Shown here piece after piece: positions 27,514 through 37,193 of a DNA stretch of 64,000 bases. Source of the DNA: JAFGVL01 sp963663245 (GTDB lineage: Bacteria > Bacteroidota > Bacteroidia > Bacteroidales > Paludibacteraceae); the NCBI GenBank assembly GCA_963663245.1, contig OY760143.1, forward strand, positions 2,294,001 through 2,358,000, in the 5' to 3' direction. The notes beneath the pieces were generated by a model. The model saw nothing but the letters and a program-made list of their open reading frames with translations. It was not told where the DNA came from and did no database searches. Position numbers and translations under genes: made by a program. Each line of letters starts with the position of its first letter. Position 1 is the first letter of the stretch.

Positions 27514-30420
27514 TTATTCAGAAGCCGAGCCAGATCGTGTGACAGGGATATTAGCTACTACATTATTAAAGTCTCTCCACTGATTAGTTCCTTTGTAGGC
27601 AGGCTTAGCCCCTACAGGAACATATAATATACAAGAGTTCTTTTTCACTCCTTCAAAGACCTCTTTCTCAAATCTAAGGTTTACAGGATTGGAGGATTTA
27701 ATATACATTGAAATTAAATTCTTACAACCCGAGAAAGCATAACTCCCAATTCTTCCAACTGAAGCTGGTATTTTTACTGATGTCATCTTTACACATCCAA
27801 TAAAGGCTCCGTTCTCAACTTCAATTACAGTAGAAGGAATAGAATAAATTCCAGCTTTTGAAATTGGACAAGTTATTAAAGTGGTTTTTTCTTTATTAAA
27901 TAATATACCTTCAACACTAGCATATGCTGCATTTCCTTCTTCAACTTCTAATTGAGCACTACATAAATAGAAAGCACCTTCACCAATTTTCTTTACAGAG
28001 GCAGGAATCTTAACTGCTGCTAATGCATTACAAGCATGAAAAGCAGATAATTCTATTGACTCTACGCTAGATAAAACATCATAAACGCCAGATTTTGAAA
28101 CTGGACACTGCAACAATGCGGTTTGATCTTTATTATACAACACACCTTCTTTACTAGAATATTTTGTATTAGATTCATCAACAGCAATTAAAGCACTACA
28201 TTCATAAAAGGCTCTACTTCCAATAGACACTACAGACAATGGAATAGAAATTGTCATTAAACCTTTACAGCCTGCAAAAGTTTTAACGCCAATATTTGTT
28301 AGTTTATCTGATAGTATTATCGAAGCTAAACTACTACAGCCTGCAAAAGAGGAAGTCCCCATAATAGTTACTGATGATGGAATAGTAACAGCAGTTAACC
28401 CCACACAATTCTCAAAAGCAGAAACACCTATTGATGTTACCGAAGTAGGAATATTCACAGATGTTAAACCTGTACAGTTTGCAAAAGTAGAAGTACCTAT
28501 AGATATAATAGATGTTGGAATATTTACAGTAGTTAAACTACTACAACCTTCAAATGCAGAAACACCAATTGAAATTACAGAGCTTGGAATTAATATGGAA
28601 GCCAAACTGCTACAGTTTTTAAAAGCGGATTTCCCTATCGAAATAACCGATGTTGGAATTACAACAGATGTCATCCCTTTACAATCCTCAAATGCATTTC
28701 TACCAATAGAACTTACAGAAGAAGGAATTGAAATAGTAGCTAAACTACTACAACCTTTAAAAGCACTACTACCAATAGATGTTACAGTAGGAGGTATAAC
28801 AATACTTGTAATACTATTACAACCTTCAAATGCTTCATTTCCAATTGATGTAGCAGATGATGGCAATTCAAGAGAAGTTAAACTGGTACAACCAGAAAAA
28901 GCAGATGTTCCTATTGAGATAACAGAGCTCGGAATTGATACCGACATTAAACCACTACAATCAGTAAAAGCGTGACTACCTATAGATGTTACTGATGATG
29001 GAATAGTAACTGACATTAAAGCACTATAACCAGAGAAAGCAAAATTACCTACCGTTGTTACCGTAGAAGGAATGATATAACTACCCGATTTTGAGATAGG
29101 GCACTGAATCAAAGTTGTTTGTACTTTATTAAATAAAACACCTTCTATAGTTGAATAATTTGGATTAGTTGTTTCAACATCTATTATACCACTATAATAA
29201 TAAAAAGCTTTCATTCCAATAGTAGTGACTGATTGCGGTATTACAACTGAGCTTAATGAGCTACAGCCAGAAAAAGAAGATGGATCAATAGACTTCACTG
29301 TACTAGGAATGATATAATCGCCAGTTTTAGATAATGAACATTGAATTAAGGTAGTTTCTTCTTTATTAAATAAAACATTGTCTTTACTAGCGTAATCTTT
29401 ATTAGTAGCATCAACCGTAATCTTTCCTGAACAGCCTGCAAATGCTAATTTCCCAATTGATGAAACTGATGCAGGAATTTTAATTTCTGAAAGTGCACTA
29501 CAATTTAAAAAAGCTTCTCTTCCTATTGTAACAACAGATTTTGGAATTGTTATAGATGTATAGTTACTGCAATCGGAGAATGCATTGTCCTCAATAGAAG
29601 TTACACCTTCGGGTATAATAACCTTCGTTAATTTAGCCGCTGACTCAAAAATATTTACCCCCTCATTCTTAACAAATGGACTTGTTAGCTCTGTTAACAC
29701 GACACAACCCTGGAATGCATCCTCAGCAATAAAAGAAACAGATGAAGATATTGTTACAGACTTCAAACCAGTACAATCTGCAAATGTAGAACTACCAATA
29801 AAAGAAATTGAATTAGGAATTGAAATTGATTTCAAACTACTACATCCAGAAAAAGCTCTTGCTCCAATAGAAATAGTTGTTTCTGGAATTGATATTGAAT
29901 CGACACTCGAACAGCCAGAGAAAGCTGAAACTCCAATTGAAGTAAAAGGCATCTCTTTAGGAACCTTTATTGATCTAAATGCCGTACAATTGCTAAATGC
30001 CTCTGCATCAATAGCAATCTCTGAAAGCAAGTTGCCACTTACCGATTCTCCAAACGAAACTGACGTTAAGGTAGTTTTTCCTGAATATGTTTTTGCATTA
30101 TAAAAAGCTCTTTGTGGTATTGTATTCGCATTATAAATATTACTAGCATCATCATAAGGACCTTCTTCTCCAGTATAGGAAGCTATAGCTTTTAATTTAA
30201 GCTCAAGAGTCGTTAATTTAGGTAATTGATCGCGCATAAACTTAAAGTCTCTCGCATCAATGGTTCCAGTAATAACTAAATCTGTTACATTATTCTGATC
30301 TTCAGAATTCAATGCAGATGATAGTTCTCCGGGTGAACTAACATTAACCGTTTTTGTCAATTTAGCTTGTAACATTAAACTAATGCATAAACTAAAAATA
30401 AGAAGAATAAACTTTTTCAT
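27514..30420 (-). CDS. BspA-like leucine-rich-repeat surface protein
   Basis: A 968-residue secreted protein. The signal peptide is MKKFILLIFSLCISLMLQAK. After an N-terminal segment (about 20-105) there are some 30 LRR_5/BspA-type repeats of about 23 residues, with the repeating idea IPSSVTSIGSSAFxGCSSL. Four islands (near residues 340-372, 420-450, 748-778 and 830-860) have a different unit: YASKDNVLFNKEETTLIQC-type, then SKxGxYxIPSTV. The end (SSNPVNLRFEKEVFEGVKK, ILYVPVGAKPAYKG, WRDFNNVV) is the usual BspA cap. No C-terminal sorting domain, LPXTG or lipobox is visible, so anchoring is unclear. Known relatives bind host or matrix proteins; here the ligand is unknown. Plus-strand ORFs across it are mirror frames. 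Confidence 0.92.
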   Translation of the reverse strand: MKKFILLIFSLCISLMLQAKLTKTVNVSSPGELSSALNSEDQNNVTDLVITGTIDARDFKFMRDQLPKLTTLELKLKAIASYTGEEGPYDDASNIYNANTIPQRAFYNAKTYSGKTTLTSVSFGESVSGNLLSEIAIDAEAFSNCTAFRSIKVPKEMPFTSIGVSAFSGCSSVDSISIPETTISIGARAFSGCSSLKSISIPNSISFIGSSTFADCTGLKSVTISSSVSFIAEDAFQGCVVLTELTSPFVKNEGVNIFESAAKLTKVIIPEGVTSIEDNAFSDCSNYTSITIPKSVVTIGREAFLNCSALSEIKIPASVSSIGKLAFAGCSGKITVDATNKDYASKDNVLFNKEETTLIQCSLSKTGDYIIPSTVKSIDPSSFSGCSSLSSVVIPQSVTTIGMKAFYYYSGIIDVETTNPNYSTIEGVLFNKVQTTLIQCPISKSGSYIIPSTVTTVGNFAFSGYSALMSVTIPSSVTSIGSHAFTDCSGLMSVSIPSSVISIGTSAFSGCTSLTSLELPSSATSIGNEAFEGCNSITSIVIPPTVTSIGSSAFKGCSSLATISIPSSVSSIGRNAFEDCKGMTSVVIPTSVISIGKSAFKNCSSLASILIPSSVISIGVSAFEGCSSLTTVNIPTSIISIGTSTFANCTGLTSVNIPTSVTSIGVSAFENCVGLTAVTIPSSVTIMGTSSFAGCSSLASIILSDKLTNIGVKTFAGCKGLMTISIPLSVVSIGSRAFYECSALIAVDESNTKYSSKEGVLYNKDQTALLQCPVSKSGVYDVLSSVESIELSAFHACNALAAVKIPASVKKIGEGAFYLCSAQLEVEEGNAAYASVEGILFNKEKTTLITCPISKAGIYSIPSTVIEVENGAFIGCVKMTSVKIPASVGRIGSYAFSGCKNLISMYIKSSNPVNLRFEKEVFEGVKKNSCILYVPVGAKPAYKGTNQWRDFNNVVANIPVTRSGSASE

Positions 30421-30510
30421 TGTGTTGGATGTATTTGTGAGGTTGAATTTGATAATACTAAATTTTAGTAAAAATATATATTCTAATTTTATGAATCAAG
30501 TAGCACAAGT

Positions 30511-30532
30511 AAAAAAAACCCTTGTATAAGGG
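30511..30532 (-). terminator. Weak hairpin between der and the LRR gene
   Basis: CCCTT-GTAT-AAGGG with an A run on its left, i.e. a T run on the minus strand. It may be a second, backup terminator after der or an element in the leader of the LRR gene. The short stem makes this uncertain. The rest of 30421-30635 shows no gene. Confidence 0.3.
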
Positions 30533-30602
30533 AATTCCATATGTTTTACATACAACAAAATAGTTTTTACTTTAGTTCATAGCATTATACTTTTTTTTCA
30601 AT

Positions 30603-30637
30603 AAAAAAAGAAGCTTATTAAAAGCTTCTTTTTTTTT
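30603..30637 (-). terminator. Terminator of der
   Basis: AAAAAAGAAGCTT, short loop, AAGCTTCTTTTTT. The stem abuts the der stop codon at 30636-30638. Confidence 0.88.
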
Positions 30638-31949
30638 ATTTCTGACGAATAAATACTTGTATAGGAGTACCCTCAAAATCCCATTCTTCACGAATCCTAT
30701 TTTCCAAGAACCTGCGATAAGGTTCTTTAATATATTGTGGCAAATTCGCAAAAAACACAAAAGTTGGTACTTGTGTATTTGGTAATTGAGTTACATATTT
30801 AATTTTAATATACTTTCCTTTCAATGCTGGTGGCGGATAGCTTTCAACTAAGGGTAGCATATATTCATTTAATTTTGAAGTAGCCACCTTTCTTTTTCTG
30901 TTTTCAAATACTACAACAGCCATTTCTATTACCTTAAAAATTCGTTGCTTTGTTGTAACAGAAGTGAAAATTAAAGGAAAATCTGTAAAAGGAGCCAAAC
31001 GCTTACGAACCTTCTCTTCATAAGCTTTTATATCTTTGGTTTCTTTTTTATCAACCAAATCCCATTTATTAACACATACAACTAGCCCCTTCTTATTTTT
31101 CTGAATAATTGAAAATATATTCAAATCTTGATTTTCGATGCCACGAGTGGCATCAATCATCAACACACAAACATCCGAACTTTCAATGGCACGAATAGCA
31201 CGAATAACAGAATAATATTCTAAGTCTTCATTGACCTTTGCTTTCTTACGAATACCAGCAGTGTCAACTAAATAAAAATCATTCTTAAATTTATTATATC
31301 GTGTGTAAATTGAATCACGAGTTGTACCAGCAACATCTGTCACAATTGTACGTGTATCATCTAAGAAAGCGTTAATCATTGATGATTTTCCAGCATTTGG
31401 TCTACCAACTACTGCAAAACGAGGTAATTCTTCATCAATATCTTCAACTGTATCTTCCTTAAAATGCGTAAGTAGCTCATCCAAAAACTCTCCAGAACCG
31501 AGTCCGTTTACTGCAGAAATAACAAAAGGATCTCCTAAACCTAAAGCATAAAACTCTGCTGCTTGAAATTGAAACTCATGCGTATCTGCTTTATTTGCAG
31601 CAAGGACTACTGGCTTATTTCCTCTTCTCAACAAATTAGCAACCTGCTCATCATAATCAGTAATTCCATTTAATATGTCTACAACAAAAACAATAACATC
31701 TGCTTCTTCCACAGCTAAAAGGACTTGTCTTTTAATTTCTGCTTCAAAAACATCGTCAGAATTTACTACCCAACCACCTGTGTCTATTACAGAAAATTCA
31801 CGCCCAGTCCAATCACACTTACCATACTGACGGTCGCGTGTAGTACCGGCTTCTTCTGTTACAATTGCTCTACGACTTTGCGTTAAGCGATTAAACAAGG
31901 TCGATTTTCCAACGTTTGGACGACCTACTATTGCTACAATATTACCCAT
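30636..31949 (-). CDS. der: Ribosome biogenesis GTPase Der (EngA)
   Basis: A 437-residue protein with two tandem GTPase domains and a C-terminal KH-like domain, needed for 50S subunit assembly. The first G domain has GRPNVGKSTLFNRL, DTGGWV and NKADT. The second has GRPNAGKSSMINAFL, DTAGIRKK and NKWDLV. The C-terminal domain (about 355-437) ends RIREEWDFEGTPIQVFIRQK, typical of Der. The start 31949 (MGNIVAIVGRPNVG) is chosen over 32021 because Der proteins begin right at the G1 strand. It lies about 100 bases after era, in the order era-der common in Bacteroidota. Confidence 0.97.
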   Translation of the reverse strand: MGNIVAIVGRPNVGKSTLFNRLTQSRRAIVTEEAGTTRDRQYGKCDWTGREFSVIDTGGWVVNSDDVFEAEIKRQVLLAVEEADVIVFVVDILNGITDYDEQVANLLRRGNKPVVLAANKADTHEFQFQAAEFYALGLGDPFVISAVNGLGSGEFLDELLTHFKEDTVEDIDEELPRFAVVGRPNAGKSSMINAFLDDTRTIVTDVAGTTRDSIYTRYNKFKNDFYLVDTAGIRKKAKVNEDLEYYSVIRAIRAIESSDVCVLMIDATRGIENQDLNIFSIIQKNKKGLVVCVNKWDLVDKKETKDIKAYEEKVRKRLAPFTDFPLIFTSVTTKQRIFKVIEMAVVVFENRKRKVATSKLNEYMLPLVESYPPPALKGKYIKIKYVTQLPNTQVPTFVFFANLPQYIKEPYRRFLENRIREEWDFEGTPIQVFIRQK

Positions 31950-32052
31950 AATAAAACTTTTGAGAGTTTCCGACAAAGCTGTCAGCCCTCTGATGATTAT
32001 ATTCTCATAGTACAAACACACAAGCGTGCGCCTCTACATCTACATCTCTTAC

Positions 32053-32934
32053 TTAATCTAAATTATACCCAAAGCTCTTCAATTTATTAGCTTTGCTACG
32101 CCAGTCTTTTTCAACTTTAACATATAATTGTAAAAACACCTTTTTTTCAAAAAACTCTTCCATATCTATACGAGCTTCTGTTCCTACTTTTTTCAATGAT
32201 TTTCCTCCATGACCAATTATAATTCCTTTTTGAGAATCACGCTCAACATATATTATTGCTCTAATACGAATTATTTTTTCTTCATCCGTAAATTCTTCTA
32301 CACCAACTTCAACAGCATAAGGAATTTCCTTATTATAATTCATCAATATTTTCTCACGAATAATTTCTGTTACAAAGAATCGTGCTGGTTTATCAGTCAA
32401 TACTTCTTTATCAAAAAATGGAGGCGACTCAGGCAACAACTCTTTAATTCTACGCAATAGAGGATCTAAGTTAAACTTAGTCAAAGCAGATACAGGAAGA
32501 ATTTCAGCTAATGGCAATTGGTTTTTCCAATAATCAACTTTTTCTTCCAACTTTTCTTGATCAATCAAATCAATTTTATTCAATACCATTATAACGGTAG
32601 CTTCATTTTGATTAACCATTTGCACAAACTCAGCATTTTTCTCACTTGAGTCAAATACATCTGCTACATACAATAAAACATCAGCATCAGACAAGGCTGA
32701 TTTAGAAAACCCCAACATCGATTCTTGCAAGCGATAATTGGGTTTTAAAACACCTGGAGTATCAGAATATACAATTTGAAAATCTTCTCCATTAACAATA
32801 CCCATAATACGATGACGGGTAGTTTGAGATTTAGACGTTATAATAGAAATTTTTTCTCCTACTAAGGCATTCATTAGGGTCGATTTTCCAACATTTGGAT
32901 TCCCTACTATATTTACAAAACCGGCTTTATGCAT
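32053..32934 (-). CDS. era: GTPase Era
   Basis: A 293-residue GTPase for 16S rRNA 3'-end maturation and 30S assembly. The G1 motif is GNPNVGKSTLMNAL, G3 is DTPGVLKP and G4 is NKIDLI. A C-terminal KH RNA-binding domain carries GIIIGHGGKSLKKVGTEAR. Length matches Era (about 300). fabH ends upstream at 33084 behind a terminator, and a -7 element precedes era, so era-der may be its own unit. Confidence 0.97.
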   Translation of the reverse strand: MHKAGFVNIVGNPNVGKSTLMNALVGEKISIITSKSQTTRHRIMGIVNGEDFQIVYSDTPGVLKPNYRLQESMLGFSKSALSDADVLLYVADVFDSSEKNAEFVQMVNQNEATVIMVLNKIDLIDQEKLEEKVDYWKNQLPLAEILPVSALTKFNLDPLLRRIKELLPESPPFFDKEVLTDKPARFFVTEIIREKILMNYNKEIPYAVEVGVEEFTDEEKIIRIRAIIYVERDSQKGIIIGHGGKSLKKVGTEARIDMEEFFEKKVFLQLYVKVEKDWRSKANKLKSFGYNLD

Positions 32935-32951
32935 TTTTATTGAATAAGTTA

Positions 32952-32959
32952 CAAAGATA
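32952..32959 (-). promoter_or_regulatory. Candidate -7 element of era
   Basis: TATCTTTG on the minus strand, an exact TAnnTTTG match 18-25 bases upstream of the era start codon. No TTTG is seen at 19 bases. Confidence 0.45.
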
Positions 32960-33034
32960 GCTAAAAAATCAGAATCTAATTATTAGCTTAATTTAGCTTG
33001 ATATTTTATGAATTACAGCATATCATGTGAAACA

Positions 33035-33068
33035 AAAAACACGACCCTAAAAAGATCGTGTTTTTATT
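33035..33068 (-). terminator. Terminator after fabH
   Basis: AAAAACACGA, loop, TCGTGTTTTT with flanking A/T runs, about 16 bases after the fabH stop. It separates DUF177-rpmF-fabH from era-der. Confidence 0.82.
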
Positions 33069-33083
33069 ATATTATTATTGTTG

Positions 33084-34076
33084 TTATTTTGTATCGTAAC
33101 CCCATTTAAGATATACACCACCCCATGTAAATCCTCCTCCAAATGCAGTAAGAATTAAATTATCACCTTTCTTCAATTTTGATTCCCACTCCCACAAACA
33201 AAGTGGAATAGTTGCGCTAGAGGTATTACCATATTTCTCAATATTAATCATTACTTTATCATAACCAACACCTGTTCTTTTCACAGTAGCATCAATAATT
33301 CGAAGATTAGCTTGATGTGGAACTAACCAATCTACATCATTAGAGCCTAGATTATTTTTCTCCATAACTTCAGCTGAAACGCCTGCCATATTAGTAACAG
33401 CATGCTTAAATACTTGTTGTCCTTCTTGATAGACGAAATGTTCGCGATTCTTTACTGTTTCTTCAGAAGAAGGGTATGCAGAACCTCCAGCTTTCATTTG
33501 AAGGTGTGGATAACCTATTCCATCAGTACGAAGAATAGAGTCCATTAGGCCTAACTCCTCTTCTGTTGGCTCTAACAAAACTGCTGCTGCTGCATCTCCA
33601 AACAATGGACAAGTAGTGCGATCTGTATAGTCTGTTATTGCTGACATTTTTTCACCAGACAACACAATTATTTTTTTATATTTCCCTGTTTTAATAAATG
33701 ACGAACCTATTTCCATTGCAAAAAGGAAGCCTGAACAAGCAGCAGAGATATCAAAACAAAAAGCATTCTTTATTCCAGCTTTATCAGCACTTAAGGCTGC
33801 TGTTGAAGGAAAGAAATGATCTGGTGTTGTTGTAGAACAAATTACAGCCTCAATTTCTTCAGGCTTCGTATTTGTTTTTTCTAACAATTGCTTGATAGCT
33901 TTTTCACCCATAAAAGAAACACCCCTACCTTCTCCTTTCAGTATTCGTCGTTCTTTTATCCCGATACGAGTCATAATCCACTCATCGGTTGTGTCAACCA
34001 TGCGACTCAACTCATCATTATCAAGAATATAATCAGGTACATACGCACCTACCCCTGTAATTACAGCATTTATCAT
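33084..34076 (-). CDS. fabH: 3-oxoacyl-ACP synthase III
   Basis: A 330-residue KAS III that condenses acetyl-CoA (or another primer) with malonyl-ACP to start fatty-acid synthesis. The catalytic triad is visible: Cys in ISAACSGFLFAME, His in VPHQANLRI and Asn in YGNTSSATIPL. The C-terminal glycine loop is LTAFGGGFTWGGVYLKW. Start at MINAVITGVGAYVPD. It lies directly downstream of rpmF; the usual plsX of the rpmF-plsX-fabH order in other phyla is not here. Confidence 0.96.
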   Translation of the reverse strand: MINAVITGVGAYVPDYILDNDELSRMVDTTDEWIMTRIGIKERRILKGEGRGVSFMGEKAIKQLLEKTNTKPEEIEAVICSTTTPDHFFPSTAALSADKAGIKNAFCFDISAACSGFLFAMEIGSSFIKTGKYKKIIVLSGEKMSAITDYTDRTTCPLFGDAAAAVLLEPTEEELGLMDSILRTDGIGYPHLQMKAGGSAYPSSEETVKNREHFVYQEGQQVFKHAVTNMAGVSAEVMEKNNLGSNDVDWLVPHQANLRIIDATVKRTGVGYDKVMINIEKYGNTSSATIPLCLWEWESKLKKGDNLILTAFGGGFTWGGVYLKWGYDTK

Positions 34077-34160
34077 GAAGCTCTTTGTTTATTTCTTTAA
34101 AAAAATTTGCCCTAAAATATATTTAGGGCAACTTAATCTTTCTCTAAACCTACATCTATC

Positions 34161-34346
34161 TTATAAAGATGCCATTTTTTCTACAGCTAATTTCCCTCTG
34201 TAGTAGCCACACTCACCACATACTGTGTGATAAATATGCATTGCTCCACAGTTTGAACAAGCTGATAATGTTGGTACTGCAGCTTTAATGTGAGTTCTTC
34301 TTTTATGCTTTCTTTGTTTAGAGATTCTACTCTTCGGATGTGCCAT
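34161..34346 (-). CDS. rpmF: 50S ribosomal protein L32
   Basis: A 61-residue ribosomal protein. The N-terminus MAHPKSRISKQRKHKRRTH is typical of L32. Two CxxC pairs (CSNC and CGEC) form a zinc ribbon, so this is the zinc-containing form. It sits 11 bases after the DUF177 gene, an order conserved across bacteria. Confidence 0.97.
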   Translation of the reverse strand: MAHPKSRISKQRKHKRRTHIKAAVPTLSACSNCGAMHIYHTVCGECGYYRGKLAVEKMASL

Positions 34347-34357
34347 TTTTCTATTTG

Positions 34358-34921
34358 TTAGTTATTGTCTTTTATATCTTTTAAAGCATCCCATCTGGGA
34401 TCTATTTCTCTTTTTGTGTCTCTATCACCAATATCAGCAGACTCATCATCATCTTCATCTGCGATTTTATTTATTATATGTTTTTCTAATCTCAAAGCCA
34501 TGTCTTTATTACAAGCTCCAAGAGGATGAACCTTTTTTACAGGGATGCTTAAAACTACGAACTCGTATAAATACCAAGCTAAGTTTATTACTCCATCACC
34601 TTCAGGAATGATTACTACTTCATCGCTTTCTTGTGAAAGATCATCTCCAAATTTTACATATAACTTACCGTTGTAAGAAATTTCTTGCTCCATCTCATCT
34701 AAACACCGGTCGCAAGAAATAAATATTAAGCCTTCAAGTTTAAATTGCAATGCATAGGTTGAAGCTATTTTATTAAGCGTCACTTCAACTTTTACATCAC
34801 CTCGCTCAATTTCCGGACTATCAATCTTATTGAAATAATCATCATCCATCTGATATTCAAATGAATGCTTCCCATCCGAAAGAGATTTTAAGGGAATTTT
34901 ATAACTATCAAATTTTCCCAT
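34358..34921 (-). CDS. DUF177 (YceD-family) protein
   Basis: A 187-residue protein of the DUF177 family, found immediately before rpmF in most bacteria and linked to ribosomal RNA/large-subunit accumulation. Conserved pieces are the SCDRCLDEM cysteine motif (about residues 77-86) and NLAWYLYEFVVLSIPVKKVHP with a following Cys. The end is acidic (DEDDDESADIGD) and then RWDALKDI. ATG 34921 (MGKFDSYKIPL) is preferred over 34954, since a TAACTTTG promoter element overlaps the longer start. Confidence 0.93.
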   Translation of the reverse strand: MGKFDSYKIPLKSLSDGKHSFEYQMDDDYFNKIDSPEIERGDVKVEVTLNKIASTYALQFKLEGLIFISCDRCLDEMEQEISYNGKLYVKFGDDLSQESDEVVIIPEGDGVINLAWYLYEFVVLSIPVKKVHPLGACNKDMALRLEKHIINKIADEDDDESADIGDRDTKREIDPRWDALKDIKDNN

Positions 34922-34951
34922 TGAGTACTCTGTTCTATTAGAAAAACGGTG

Positions 34952-34959
34952 CAAAGTTA
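34952..34959 (-). promoter_or_regulatory. Candidate promoter of DUF177-rpmF-fabH
   Basis: TAACTTTG on the minus strand, an exact TAnnTTTG. A TTTG lies 15 bases further upstream, shorter than the usual 19. The element overlaps the ATG at 34954, which argues for the start at 34921. Confidence 0.5.
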
Positions 34960-35046
34960 CATATTTCTACTATACAAATAAAAACATTTGAGCTTTTTTA
35001 CTGATTTTTTATGAAATTATAATATAACTATCTGAATATCTATTTA

Positions 35047-36219
35047 TTAAACTCCAATTTTACGCAATTGTATTCTAAATGTAGTTCCAACGTTAAGCTC
35101 TGAATTTTTAACGAATATTTTTCCATTATGGTAATCTGTCACTATTCTTTTTACAAAAGACAAACCTAAACCCCAACCTCTCCTTTTTGTTGTATAACCA
35201 GGATTAAAAACAGTTTTATATTTTGATTTTGGAATTCCTTTACCAGTATCCTTTATATCAATATCAAAATGTTCATGATTATTATTTACAGTAATATCAA
35301 TAACACCTTCTCCGTCCATAGCATCAATTGCATTTTTACAAAGATTTTCAATAACCCACTCAAAAAGAGACACATTTAAATTAACCTTCAAATCAATTGG
35401 AATATTATAAGATGTAATAAATTCTACTTTTTTTGAAGACCTATTTTGAATATAAAGAATTGACCTATCTAAAGATTTTACCAATGGCACCTCCTCAAGA
35501 GTTGGCTTAGAACCAATTTTAGAAAAGCGATCTGCTATAACGCTTAATCTATTAATATCCTCCCCCATTTCTTTAATTAAGCGCCTGTCTATATCCATCC
35601 CTTTAAGAATCTCTGTCCAGGCTAACAATGAAGAAATTGGAGTTCCTAGCTGGTGTGCTGTTTCTTTCGAAAACCCTACCCATATTTGATTTTGCTCCGC
35701 TTTTTTCGTAGTTGCAAAAGCAATAAAAGCAACTATTAAAAAAACAATACTTACTGCTAAAATTATAAATGTAAATAAGTTTAGATTTTTAATTAAAAAT
35801 GATCTATCATAATAAACATAATATTTTGTCTCTTCATCAATTTCAACAATAATTGGCTTATGTATTTTTTTTAAATATTGAATTTTCTTCTCTAAAAATT
35901 CAGCTTTACCCTCTTCAGGCAAATCTATATTCCTAATTCCATAATCTTCACTAACAAGCTCATCTTTACTATTAATAATAATAACAGGAACAGTAGCATT
36001 GCTATTTAAGACCTTTAAAACTAGTGTCATATCAGCCTCTTCATCAGCACTTATTAATTGTCGAGTTGCTTCAGCCCAAATTTCCATATTGGCTTTTTCC
36101 TGCTTTGATAAATTTTGAACAACTACGTTTGTAAAATACATAGCTACCAAAACAACAGAAACAGAAAGCACTATAAAAAGCAGCTTCAATCTATTATATC
36201 TTTCGTAATGTAAGGACAT
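35047..36219 (-). CDS. Membrane sensor histidine kinase
   Basis: A 390-residue two-component kinase. A membrane helix at about 12-32 and another at about 148-170 bracket a periplasmic sensor of about 110 residues. The dimerisation/phosphoacceptor box is GFSKETAHQLGTPISSLLAW (His near residue 187). The ATPase domain has the N box NLCKNAIDAM, G1 DTGKGIPKSK and G2 GWGLGLSFVKRIV. No HAMP domain is obvious and no response regulator lies next to it, so the partner is elsewhere. It lies 39 bases after rsgA in the same direction. Signal sensed is unknown. Confidence 0.92.
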   Translation of the reverse strand: MSLHYERYNRLKLLFIVLSVSVVLVAMYFTNVVVQNLSKQEKANMEIWAEATRQLISADEEADMTLVLKVLNSNATVPVIIINSKDELVSEDYGIRNIDLPEEGKAEFLEKKIQYLKKIHKPIIVEIDEETKYYVYYDRSFLIKNLNLFTFIILAVSIVFLIVAFIAFATTKKAEQNQIWVGFSKETAHQLGTPISSLLAWTEILKGMDIDRRLIKEMGEDINRLSVIADRFSKIGSKPTLEEVPLVKSLDRSILYIQNRSSKKVEFITSYNIPIDLKVNLNVSLFEWVIENLCKNAIDAMDGEGVIDITVNNNHEHFDIDIKDTGKGIPKSKYKTVFNPGYTTKRRGWGLGLSFVKRIVTDYHNGKIFVKNSELNVGTTFRIQLRKIGV

Positions 36220-36258
36220 ACTATTTTTTAATTTACAAAATTTAAATTCTAACAGTTT

Positions 36259-37185
36259 CTATCTATATTTCTCATCGGCATCATCTCCTAAGAGGTTTAT
36301 ATAACTATTGTAGCGCGACTTACTTATTTCTTTATTATCAACAGCTTTTACAACAGCACAATTTGGCTCGTGCACATGCGTACAGTTATTATATTTGCAA
36401 CGAGAAGAAACAGCAAATATTTCTCGAAAATAATGAGAAACTTCTTCTGTTTTAAAATCAAAAGTACCAAATCCTTTTATTCCAGGAGTATCAATTAAAT
36501 ATGTTTCTTTATTCAAAATAAACATCTCTGAAAAAGTCGTGGTATGCATTCCCTTGTTATGATAAGAAGATATATCACTCGTTTTAGCTTCTATACTTGG
36601 TTCAATAGCATTAATCATTGTAGATTTTCCTACTCCAGAATGCCCTGAAAACAGAGTAATTTTTTCTTTCAACTCCTCACGTAAATTATCAACTCCTTCA
36701 CCAGTAGTCGACGACACTTTGAAACATGGATAACCCAATGAATCATAGAGATTAATAAGAGCCTCCATATATTCTAATTCGGCTTCTGAATACAAATCTA
36801 CTTTATTAAAAATTAACTTTGATGGAATATTATAGGCTTCGGCTGATGCTAAAAATCTATCAATAAAGATAGTTGATGTTTCTGGGTAGTTTACCGTAAC
36901 AATTAAAAATAACTGATCTAAATTGGCTCCAATTATTTGAGATTGCTTTGATAAATTGGAAGAACGACGAATAATATAATTTTTACGATCTACAATTTCT
37001 GAGATTAAGCCATAACCTTGTGGACCAATATCAAATACAACTCGATCTCCAACAGCTAAGGGATTGGTGGTGCGTATACCTTTTAAACGAAAAGTACCTT
37101 TAATTTTACACTCAACTTGCTTAGCATCTTCAGTTTCCACCAAGTACCAACTTCCAGTATTTTTTATAACTAAGCCTTTATTCAT
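36259..37185 (-). CDS. rsgA: Ribosome small-subunit-dependent GTPase A
   Basis: A 308-residue circularly permuted GTPase that helps late 30S maturation. An N-terminal OB domain (about 1-70) is followed by the G motifs in permuted order: G4 NKVDLYSEAE, then G1 GHSGVGKSTMINAI, then G3 DTPGIKGFG. A C-terminal zinc site has C-x4-C-x-H-x5-C (CKYNNCTHVHEPNC). Length matches RsgA. It begins 8 bases after the Omp85-like gene and precedes the histidine kinase, probably on one transcript. Confidence 0.97.
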   Translation of the reverse strand: MNKGLVIKNTGSWYLVETEDAKQVECKIKGTFRLKGIRTTNPLAVGDRVVFDIGPQGYGLISEIVDRKNYIIRRSSNLSKQSQIIGANLDQLFLIVTVNYPETSTIFIDRFLASAEAYNIPSKLIFNKVDLYSEAELEYMEALINLYDSLGYPCFKVSSTTGEGVDNLREELKEKITLFSGHSGVGKSTMINAIEPSIEAKTSDISSYHNKGMHTTTFSEMFILNKETYLIDTPGIKGFGTFDFKTEEVSHYFREIFAVSSRCKYNNCTHVHEPNCAVVKAVDNKEISKSRYNSYINLLGDDADEKYR

Positions 37186-37193
37186 GTTGATAT

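Noticed and set aside
28595..30103. Plus-strand open frames across the LRR gene
   Set aside because: They are regular mirror images of the repeats on the minus strand.
30421..30635. Possible small gene or RNA between der and the LRR gene
   Set aside because: Only a weak hairpin is seen; no frame with a supported start exists.
31950..32021. Longer start of der
   Set aside because: Der proteins begin at the G1 strand; the extension has no resemblance to the family.
34922..34954. Longer start of the DUF177 gene
   Set aside because: The ATG overlaps an exact -7 promoter element.
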